From the NCBI GenBank assembly GCA_033557685.1, contig JAWQRN010000253.1, positions 1 through 32,927 of the forward strand: a DNA stretch of 32,927 nucleotides, in the 5' to 3' direction. Source of the stretch: Sperchopsis tessellata (lineage: Eukaryota; Arthropoda; Insecta; Coleoptera; Hydrophilidae). The position numbers and the translations under genes are program-made. Of the stretch, positions 10,401 to 22,400 are shown piece by piece (the first letter of the stretch is position 1; each line of letters opens with the position of its first letter). Below the pieces are notes generated by a model that ran no database searches, was not told where the DNA came from, and was given only the letters and a program-made list of their open reading frames with translations.

Positions 10401-13400
10401 TATATAGGTTTATTTTTTATTTTTATTATACTTGCTACTATTTCGTATCCTGTGTTCAAGAGAGCTATTCCTGTAATTTTCGCATTTGGTTTTCACTCCT
10501 TTCATGAAAATTGGGCACAACACTACTATTGACCACCCTTCTCGCTCTTTTTCTTCCTCCCTTATTGTTGTTACCACCTTGTACAGCTCACTTTGCAGTT
10601 TAAATATACAGAGAAAATTATAGGAGAATACCAGGTGTTTAAATATACAGAGAAAATTATAGGAGAATACCAGGTGGGTTTTAGGGGAAACAGATCAGTT
10701 ATGGACCAGATATGTGCACTTATCAGACAAAATTAAACAGTTACGAACACATGAAGATGGGATTAAAGATAAACAATCATAAGACAAAATATATGGAAAT
10801 GGGAGGTACTGTGAGAAACACTGACAAGGACAAACACATAGTGATAAAAATTGGACAAAAAAATTTGAGAAAGTGAACTGCAGGTTTGTATATTTGGGAA
10901 CACTAATAACGTACAACTATGATAGCAGCAAGGAAATAGAAGGGAGGATAATGAAAGGGAATAGAAGTGCTGGGAATTAGGGGTCAGAGCTGAGATCAAT
11001 GGAAGTGTCATGAAAAACAAAGAAACAAATACATCAGACAGTAATATGCCCAGAAGTGATACACATGTGAAACTTGGAAATTAAACAAAAAAGAGCAAGA
11101 GTATATTATAAGGTGGAAGTGAAAATTATTAAGAACAATTTATGGTGGAAGAAAAGTAGGAGAAATATGAAGGAGTAGGACCAATGATGAAGTAATGCAA
11201 ATGTATGGAGAACCGAGAATACTGCAGATAATAAGGGCACAAAGAATTAGATAGATTGGGCAAGTGTAGAGACAAATGAAGGAGTAACACAAATGGTGCT
11301 GGCATCAGAAGAAAAGGTAGGCCAAGGAACAAATGGATCAATGCAGTGGAGCAAGATGTGAAGAGATTACAGGTGGAAAATTTGAGAGAAGCTGCGAACG
11401 ACAGAATGAAATGGAGGAAAATAACAAACTAAGCCCTAGGGCTGTAGCGAGGACGTATATATATATATATATAGGTTTATTATTTATCGTACGTATTCAT
11501 CCCTAGCTGTACGTCGGTCAAGTAGAGGCGGTATGATATTTTCCACTGCAACTCCATCTGCCTTATCTTCATTATTTTCTTCCAATTCATTAAAATCATC
11601 ATTCACGTTACTTTTATTTGTTATATTATGGAACAGTATACATAATTTACACAAGTGTAAATTATGTATACTACCTTCACTGGATAATATTGAAGAGCTT
11701 TCAATTTTGATAAATTTCTAAATCGATTCATTAGAAAACCATCAGTTCTTTCAACCAGCTTTATGGAAGTTCTGGAGAAAAAATTAAATCTTGCTTCTGG
11801 ATTGTGGGATTGGGATGTGGTGGAACTAGCATTCTCTCAAAAAATTTGTAAAATATTTGCCAAATAGTTGCAATGTGAACAGTTCTTGAGTATCTGGGAT
11901 TTACTGTCAAAATATTACAACCAGAGTCTGATATTAGTAAAACGTTTATGTAGTGTCTTCCTTTATTGTTGTAATACTAATGTGGCTGGTGCTGTTTATC
12001 AGGGGATGGTGAAGGCACGATTTAATGTGAGTGCTATTTGTTGTCCATATGACACCTTGAAATTGCCACTTTATTGTGAAAAAACTTACTTTCTTTTTTT
12101 ATTTCTTTGTACGAGGGAAAACTACCCATTCATTACTAAAATGGGTTGTTATTAAGTGGTTGATTTCTTTTAGAGCTCTGTTATTACAAATTTGACTCAA
12201 TACCCTACTGAATTTTGGTAAGGATCATTGCTTAAGAAATGGTAATATTCTGAATTCAAAAAATATTGAGCCTCTCCTTTTTAGGGCTGTATGAGCCCGC
12301 AGTTTTTTCATTATGTATCGTATGTTGTTCTTAGCTAATCTGAAAAATCAATTAAATTGTAGCTATCTCTCACCACCTTTTTACTTAGAATTTAGTTGTT
12401 TTATGGTTAGAGCTTCCAAATGCCTCGATAAAAACTTAACTAATTTCAAATGCAAAAAAACAAAACCTATTGAAATCCTTCTCCAGGAGAAAATCAATAA
12501 AATCATCCATATCTTTCATTTTTAGATGAATCTATTTGTATGAAAACCTATTTTTTGATGTTTACAGCAATTGTGAAACAAAATGTAAAATTAATGGCCA
12601 CCACCCATTGTACGTAAATTTTGCAGGTATCTTTAGCGATTTTAACTATGTGGCTAGGGATAAAAGTAGCAAAAAATGTAACAAATGTCAAATTTACATG
12701 AATGCAATATTTATGCTCTTATATGTTTTATATATTAGCTCTAGAATTGACACATAAAACGAATTTACTAATCTAGGAGCCCATATAAGTACTTACAACC
12801 TCGGATAATAGTAATCAATTTTTTTAGTAGCCTATTTTTATAAATTCACTGGTGCAAACAAAATGTCTCTTAATTTAGTAGTGCTATATGGATCATGTAG
12901 TATGTCCCAAAATTTTAATTTTTTTTTTAAATCCTTTGTTGTTAGTGTAATGCTTCGCTTGGATGAGTGGGGATAGCTACAGCATTTATCAGAGTGTGAC
13001 TGTGGAAGCCATCCCCACTCATTCAAGAGACCTATTACACTAACTACAAATAATTAAAAAAAATGTGTTTTGTAACCAATTACCTGATATGTATTAAAAT
13101 AGTTCTACTAAATAAAGTAACTTTATGTTTGCACCAGTGATTTTCTAAAATTAGCTTGCTAAGGAAAATACTGTATTAATAGATATTAAATAAGCCTAGT
13201 AGCAATTTCCATTAGATTACCATCTTTAATCAGCCCATATAATTAATATTCTACCAAAATTTCAAATAGATTTAGATAACAGTTTTTTTATTTACAGATA
13301 ACGTATTCTTTGTGTCTTACTTTGGGTATATTTTCCCAAATAATAGGTTCCATTCTTAATATTTCAATCATTCTTTGTGTTGTTTTGATGGCAGTATTAG

Positions 13401-16400
13401 CATTCAGGTTTCCTATAATCAGACCTCGAACAAATATTGCCTTCATTATGTTAACAGAAAACTCAACGATATTATTATAGTCAATATCTTGCAAAATAGC
13501 ATGTTTTTCCATTATTGTAAAGTACCTACTTTCCAATGTTGTTAATCTCAAGTCACTAAAAATAATTAAAAAATAATTTATTAATTATAAGTCAAAACTT
13601 TTTAAATTTAATATATATAGAATCTTTCCGGAAATAATTAAGCCATTTACAACCACACTGATAAAAATGAAATGCCTGTCATGACACCAAATGGTTTTCT
13701 TTAGTTATTTTTATTAATAGTGTGGTGTTAGTTTGATAATAAGAATAAATATGTTCAGTTAGTTTATTTTCGCGAGTGTTCCACATCTGAGTCCACTCTT
13801 GTGTGGTCAGAGAGTAGAAGATAGTGTAAAGAGAGTGGGTCTCTAGCAGTGAGACAATTGGTATATGTTTAGCTCTAAATAGGTAAACAATAGTGTGGTG
13901 TGGTTGTTGCAATATTCTCTTTCTCCTGTCCAATTTTGGCCTTATCCCATTACTCTATTATTATAGTGTTTCGAGTCCATCACTGACAGATCATTCACTA
14001 GAAGTAATGTAGGAACTCTTTTATATATTGTTAATTATATAATTAGCTGCATCTAACAGCAAATGTAGGAAGTCCTTTGCAGCTTAATTAACATTAATCA
14101 ATGGGTTTAATCAGAATGAATAATATTAAAATAGCTTAGCCCATCTGAGCCAGAACACTAATTATTAGAGTGATAGTTTAGGAATAGTCTAAACATTGAT
14201 CATTCAATAGGATTGTTTCAATTATCAGCTAATTAAATTAATTAGACCTTATGTTAATTTGTTAATTGTATTCATTTTATTTTTATTGCATTAGTACTGT
14301 CACATATTTGATACTCAAAAAGTCATCTGTAATTTTTTGTAGGACCATCTGCTTTCTTATGCGTAGGTTCGGAAATTAATTTGTTTAGTATTTGTGCACA
14401 TGTACTGTAATTTTTGTAATATATCAATACATATTAATAGTTTCCAATAATTCGTGTATTAGATGGTGTCCAAATATTATTCTCCATTTATTGCTAACAC
14501 TTGATTTTAGTCTACTATAGACTAACATATTTTGTACTTTTAAACCTAGTACACTAAACATATGCTGATGTAGTGTGAGGATAGTTATCTATACTCTAAT
14601 GCATTTTGCATTAAAACTACCACAAAGGTACCACTTTCAACAGGCTTTATATGATTAAATAAATGTTATTTATATTAAACATAGTAAAGATGATGTCTGT
14701 AAGCATGTTTTAGATATTTTGAAAAAGGCTGAAGACATTTATTATAAAAGAAAGTCTGTTCATATTTCCTTTCACAAAGCAAAGCCATCTACTTTAATTC
14801 CCCAACACAATAAAGAGAAAGTTATCAACATTTTCAGGTAGTTATCTTTCAGTATCGCCTCATTTCAAGGACATGTTTTCAGCTTTGCTTCTGAACAACA
14901 CATAGTTGTCAGAAATTGAAAGATTTAAACACCCTAATAATTGTTTGAGTATAATTAGTACTTTAACAGCTTCAAATGAAAACTTTGCAACTATATGGAC
15001 ATCATTAGATAACAGATATATTATTTAAAACGCACCTTCATTGCCAGCAAGGTCAGCACTCACATCAATGCAGTAATTTTTGAATATGGTTAGGGAAAAT
15101 ACTACTGCATTTGTCACTGAAGTTGAATTACAATGCAGATTTCATATGTTTACATTTAGCTCCTTAATTGATGATCGCAAATACAAGAGATTTGTTTGAA
15201 ACAATGTTTGCAGAGTTAGAAAATCTCAAACTTACAAATTTGATTAGTTTTCTTGAACCATGTTGCCTAATAAAAGGGGTATCTAATGCTTATGCTGTGG
15301 GGGAGGTTTCCAGATCTCCACAATGCATACAAAGTAAGTTATATCAACTGTGTGATATCCTATGTGTAAGGAAAGGTTTGCAATATATGCATATTCTAAT
15401 TTAGGTTTGTTACTTAAAAAATGTTTGAATCTCGCAAAGAGTTTTAGATTTTGTTTCAACTTTATGCCACCATTACATAGGGTGGTGCTACGCAGATATT
15501 GGAACCGATCACAACATAATATGCTACATTTAAGATCTAAAGTAGATCATCAATGTATGTAATTTTCAGAGGAAAATGAATCTTCCTCATAAAGGGAAAG
15601 TTCCAGTACAGAAGCAAAAACGTGCTTATTTCTGTCAATAATGCTGGTACTAAGGCAAGCATGCTCAGCCATTATTCACACCAAAGACTGACATTGTAGT
15701 AGGCACATAAAAATGTTTATAAAAACTTTTTGATTCCTATACTCATGTATAGTAGTGGGACATAGGTACAACAGAAACCATAGGCGAAGAAAATAAAAAC
15801 AGTGGGTATGGATTACCTTAGAATTATATACAAGAGATGAATTGATGGGGTTAGAAATTAATGCGTGGTGAATAAATATGTTCTGAGAGATAATATGATG
15901 AATGATGATGATTGCATGAAGAACAAGGGTGTATTGTGCTCGTTTGAGAATTTAAGAAGAGTAAGTGAACAAAGAGTTACAAATGAGATAAATGTAGGTG
16001 GGTTGAAGAGTGGCAGAAGTGCAGGTAGGTCTAGGAAAAAATGGTTAGATGGAGTTGGTGTGATTCTAAAAGAAGACAACAAGAAATAAAAGGTCATGTA
16101 TAACAAGGTGCGTGAAGTTAGTAGAGGCTAAAGAAGTTTAAGAGGATAGAGGGAATGGAGAAGGCTTATTGCTAGTAGAGCCCACTCTGAAAAGGCTTGT
16201 TGTTATGGTTATAAAACAATGTTTACAATGACCAGAAGCTAACATTGCAAAGTTAAATATATCTTAAAAAACTTTTTTCAAAAGAGAATATGTTTTGAAT
16301 GGTGAGAATAAGACACACAGTAACTTTCTCGTATTATTGTGTATAGTCAGTATAATCACTAACATTAGTCAGATTTACAGAATATAAACTTACCGAATTA

Positions 16401-19400
16401 ATGAAGTGGGCTTCAGGAATTTATTGTAATATATAGAGGCCTGCTTAGTTTTCACAAACTTGAAGAATTCAGGAGTTAAGTTCTTTGAAAAACTAATGAT
16501 GTATTTACAAATCATATCTATTACAGCCTAGAAAGTAGAGCACTTATTAAAATTGCTATTGATGTTATATAAATAATAATTACTGGTAGCTTTTCATTGT
16601 ATCCTTCCAATTTTAACATAATTCCCTTCTCTTCCGAAGATATGGTAAAGTTTAATTCAGCAACAAACGCTGGATATGCTTCTTCCATCATTTGAAGCAG
16701 TAATATATTAATATATAGATCCATCATACAAGCACTGAAAGTTATTATTACCTATATTAAGTGTATAGGGTACAAAATTGTATTTTTTCAAAGAGGTATG
16801 ACTTATTAGGCTATATACATGTACCTGTTCCAAAGAACTGTTCAGGTTCGGAACAGAAATTTGGATCTTAGAAGCCAGCATTCATTGCATCGCTGTAAGC
16901 AAACAGTATTTATGTTCAGTGCTCAGATCTGAACTATCAAGATAAGTTCACTTTCTGTTAAAAACTTTTGTACCAAGGGATATTTTTGTATATTTTGATA
17001 TATTCTATTTTTATGGAAGCATTTTGTTACTTTTTATTTACAGCCGGGTTATACGTGTTCTGAAAGAACTAGTTTAGTTGTTTTGTTTTATCTCCACACA
17101 AGTGTTCCTTGTGCAGAGCTGATCTGAGGTAGGTGTGATAGGTACAGCTAGGCGATTGCTTGAGAGACAGTAAAATTATTACAGTAATGATATATGAATG
17201 AAAGGTGTCTGTACAATAATTAATATAAACAAATAGAGAAATACATAAATAACCGACAAATAGTATCTCTAGTAAAACAAAAAAAATAATAATAAATCTC
17301 GATTTTGCACATATCATTTTCTTTTCTATTCACTCATATTTTATATGATAAAAACAGGTGAGAATTTCATTATAAAACAGCACAGAATTATACAAACTAT
17401 TCCTTAGAGACATTTAATCTATATATTGTATGAACTAGGTTGCGCTGAATCAAGTTAAGGTAAGCATTATTAAATTCACTATCTTAAAATATTATTCAAC
17501 TTTCAACTTCAGCTGTTGACATACTTGTGGTCACAACGATTTGGAGTTATTTTAAAAAATTAAGAAATGGCAGTAATTGACATAATTGTTTGCGCTGACT
17601 ATTGGAATATAGTACTGCAAGTTCTGCTTTAAGATGTTCTCTATTTAAAATGGGATAAGTTGGGCAGATCATTCTTTATTTAGAAATTTGTTAAAATAAT
17701 CCACAAGTTTTTCGGAAAAAAATAAAATTGCAATTGTGTGTGTCCGATATATTTATAAATTTAAAAAGTCAGATCATGTAACTATCTACTGAAACCAACT
17801 CGGTTGGTTGACTATTGAAAATGTTCGTAAGTTGTATCTTGTATCCTTGCTATACATGACATGACTTCTGCAATCTGGTAAACCATCTTCCTTAATTAAT
17901 ATCTTGGAATTACTCTCTAGTCATGGATTGTCTGCTGGGACTATGCTGCTCACGATTTCCACACATCAAACAAATTTTATAGAAACGATCTTTTGAGGTA
18001 ACAACTGATAGAGCCTGGAATGACTTGGCGGAGAACATTCAAGGATGAGGTACTTTAACTATATTCCGAGTTAGAGTGAAAAGTCATTACTTTGAGCAAA
18101 AATGTCTTAATTAGTCCCTCTCTCTATGGTTCCTTTTTGATTCCCTTCACCTTCTTAACCCATCAACTCCTCATCCCTGTGGATGAATGTAATATTATAT
18201 TATTAAGACAGTAATATGCAGATTAGTTTGTTTAATTTTGTTACTTGGTAATGTGGTTATCTTTTTGGTTCTTAGTCGCTAAACGGTTGGAAGGAAGAAA
18301 TTGCCAATCACCATTTTGCTCAGAAAGTTGTTAATTCATGGTTTTGAACTACTCAAATTGAAATTTAATTTATTGTTGTGCAACAAAGTTATTATAATTA
18401 AATTGTCTTTTATACGTTTTTCTGCAGCTACTGCCACTGCTTTCTAAGTGCCCAGCATACACTTCAGTGTAAATCATCTTTATGCTTAGGTACACATCAA
18501 AAGTCAAATATCAATTTAATACAATTTTGTATCGAGATCCACTGTACCTAGGTAGAGATACTTGGTTTTCTGATGGTTAAAAATCAGATGGGCTAATGAT
18601 AAAATAAAAGTAAACAATATGTTAAAAATAGTAACTTCTTTTACCTGCCTAGTGATTGATTTGCTAGTGGAGTTATAAAATAATAGTAATAATAAGCTAT
18701 TGGCAACTTAAATGATGAGTCATTTTTAAACCAAAGTTCGGCAAGCTCATCTGCCAACACCTTTTCTGGAAAAGGAACTGCTGTTTTTTTTGTTACCAAT
18801 GTAAAATCAGTACTCAAATATGGATTTGGAGCTGGTAAAGTAAAGTATCTCATTATTTTAGCTTCAGTCCAAGTTGTTATCCACTCTCTATTGATTGCTG
18901 AAATTAAAAAATTACTATTAGTAGTAGAAATACAAGGTATTTATTGGTTGGCAATCAACTTAAGTCAGTGAGCTAATTTTATAGGTTTAAAAACTGGTCA
19001 CTTTGTGAAAAGTTGTAGTACCCACAAAGTAGTGGAAGGTTTTCAATTCTGGCGCATGTAACATGAAGAATTACTCAACTATGCCAAACCATTTCTATTT
19101 AAGCCATGTATTGGCAACCACCCTTCTATACCTGCATATTGTGTTGCCTAAATATTAGTAACGATATTTGACTAAATATGACGTTAAACCTCTTATATAC
19201 CTGCAAGATAGGTTTTTCCAAAACAATAGGGCCCATACTTATCTGGGGTAACTCCGACTAAAAGTGATACTTTCTCTTATACAATGGGGTATTTTTGTCC
19301 ACACTGTACAAAAAATACGTACTTGGCATTATTATCGACCATCAGATAAAGGACAATGTTACTCGTTTTCAGTGTGGCTATTACCAAAACGCAATACAAC

Positions 19401-22400
19401 AGAGAGAAGAGGGAAGTTTAATACCTAAAGAGGTTCGGGGTAATCGTGGATCAGCCTTCTACAATTACATAGTGCAACTTGTATTCTTCAAGACAACAGT
19501 TCATATAATAGCTCACAGTATCAATGTATTTCTGGTCACACAGTACAACAATTCAAATTCATTCACTTTCGATAAGTTTCTTAGATACTCGTATCTCAAA
19601 TAAATCATTCTTGCATGAATCACATCAATGAGTCACGCCAAAGTATCAATCTCTGGATCATATGGCAACAATGAATCTCTTTCCCTTGAAGACTATCTCA
19701 ATCCCTTGGCTTGAACTTTCTTCAGCTGCGCTTCTTTCAAAACCATTATTCTCTTTATAACCTCTTTTACAGAAACTGTCGATCTCAAATACAAATCTAT
19801 TCACATATTCCACCATTGTTCTCGCATGACTTCAACCATGTACTCATAAAACCTTTGTAGACAATTGTGCTTCAAATATACACGAATATACTACCCCATC
19901 ACAATAGTTTTCTAACCTTTCTTCATGTCAGTGTCATCAGTATAATTATACATATCTTAAAAAATACTCTTATGCACCTCCGCAGATGACCAAAGGGACT
20001 GAACCATTCAATAACTTTTACATCAATGACCACGTTATACTTATAGAACCATCCACACTACATCTAAGTTGGAAGACATGAAGGACAGTCAATATTCAAC
20101 TGGTTCTGATGGAGTCGTTTTCCTTCGAAATTACAAGGTGATCTTCAACATCCCATCACCAAGATGGTTCCTATGTTTGTCTCTTAAAAGAAACTATCCG
20201 TCCTAGTTAATATTTCTCTTAGGCTTAGTTGTTTTATTATATCTCATTTATTCTATTCATTTTAATTTCAATTATCAATTTCCAGTCATTTCATTTCTGC
20301 GTTTCTATAGAAAAAACATCGGCGGCGGCTTGTTTACACCATGTTTCAGCAACCTTCTATACTTGCATATTGTGTTACTTAAATATTAGCAGCGTTATTT
20401 GACTGAATGTGACGTCAAACCAATTATATACCTGCCAGATAGATAACGCGCTGTAACAGGGAGAGGAGGAGGCTTTTATACCTAAAGAGGTTCAGGGTAA
20501 TCGTGGATCGACCTTCTACAAATACATAGTATATCTTGCATTCTTCAAGACAACAGATCATATACTAGCTCACACTGTTAAACAATTCAAAGTCATTCAA
20601 CTTTTTTACAGTTCAAGTACTGGAAATTAACTATGTTCGTGTACGTACTTTATAAACAATTATTTGTTTATAATAAGAGAGTGTGTGAAAACATTCAAAT
20701 CCATCCTTTCATCCGCATATACCATTCTTAATACTACACACGAAAAAAGAAGCCCATACAAACATACGCTTGTAGTTATTGGAATTAAGGTAAGCGAAAA
20801 AATTTACTCACATTTACATACAAGAAATTTACTATTTACACTAGACAGAATACGCACCATTATATTTACTATTCACATAGGTCCTTTGAAGTAAACACTA
20901 ACATTCCCAACATTTTGCTCTTTCGAGCTTATAATTACCAACATTTTAATTCTGCAAGCCCAATAAGTACCAACAATATGGTTCTTCAAGCCAAATAACT
21001 ATCAACAAAATTTCGAAACAATATCTTCCAAATATACTATTGGTATCATGCTCTTGCTTTCTTAAGACATTCTGACAAAGTGGTAAATCACAAAATGTTT
21101 TGGTTGTACCCTCATACTTAATAATACAATTATAGGAATTAATTGAAGGTGATAGGGAGATATAAAGTTAGATAGAAGTTATTATGTAGAGCATGTGAAA
21201 TTTTTATAATGATAGAATAATTTATTATTATTATTATTCTTATTATATGAATATAATGAAGAGTCATCTGATGAGTTGCTGTTTGCTATAGGCACTCAAC
21301 ATTAGATCAAAGTTTCTTTGCCTAATTGGATTTTATATATACGTATTAATGTTTGGGGCTTGGATACTTCGTGCAACGCTCTTTGTTTAGTCCCACTTTA
21401 TAATTTATATGTTTCAATTAGGTCCCTTCTATCGTTTTGTGCTTTTAATGTTGATACATAAGGGTTCAAAGTCTTTCTTCATAAGAGGTATTTTTTATTT
21501 CAACAGGTATCTTTGTTGCTCTTCTTTGTTCTTTTTTCAGTTGTTTTATGGCTTTAATAAAGTATGGACTGCAAATTCTCTGTGTATATTCCAATATTGG
21601 TATTGTGAGGGTCTTGTGTAATTTTCCAACCACATCCGCTAATTTGTTATAAATTGCTTTTTTGCATCAAGTAGATGAGGGTGTTGGCCCTGATTGTTAA
21701 ATATGATATATGTGCTTTCTAATTTAAATTTGAGAAAATTATAATACCAAAATCTTTTTGTTCAGTTACTAACTTCTACTGGACACTATTTATGATATAG
21801 TTAATAATTGGACAGATTTTCCTTAAGTGAAGTATAGTAAATTTACTTTCATTCGTGTTAAATGTCCTCTATTGGTTCATATTTGTATAGTTTGTCACTT
21901 AAATTTAAAAATAGTTCATTTATATACTTTATTTAACTATACAAAAAGCAATGATGTTGCATTGGTCTTTGGTTTTTTATTTTTAATTTAGCACTTCATT
22001 GTCAGATGGTCCCTTTTTTGGAAGTTAGGCAAAAGTACCTCATATATAATGGATAGATGACATACAAAAAGCAAAACAAATCACGAAAAGAAAGTATCTA
22101 TACACCAAAAGGTATGAGCTGAAGGATTATATTTATTTAAAGTTATTGTATTTCAAGGTCCAGTGTCTACAAAAAAAAAATCAAAGATTGCTCAAAAGTT
22201 ACGGGTAGGTTTTATAAAATTATATTTGATAGTAAAATAATAGTATCATTAAGCAGATCACTTTTTATTTCTTCTTAATATTTACTATACTTACGTACAA
22301 CTGTATAAGGAGTTTTGAACCATTGTTCAACTTTATCAAATTTCATATGCTTGGGTAATGTTTGGGTAAGAATGATTATATTCATTTTATCAGGGACCAG

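Noticed and set aside
10695..11341. Minus-strand hydrophobic open stretches rich in Ser, Leu and Phe
   Set aside because: These are antisense to the purine-rich LINE coding strand, not membrane proteins.
12960..13023. Hairpin considered as a structured RNA or terminator
   Set aside because: It lies symmetrically inside an inverted-repeat transposon, which explains it better; there is no bacterial context.
12838..13026. 62-codon minus-strand open stretch
   Set aside because: It lies within the MITE inverted repeats and runs through both hairpin arms; there is no protein resemblance.
15858..16106. Minus-strand open stretch with many Ser, Thr, Phe
   Set aside because: Antisense to the LINE remnant at 15850-16195, which has recognisable motifs on the plus strand.
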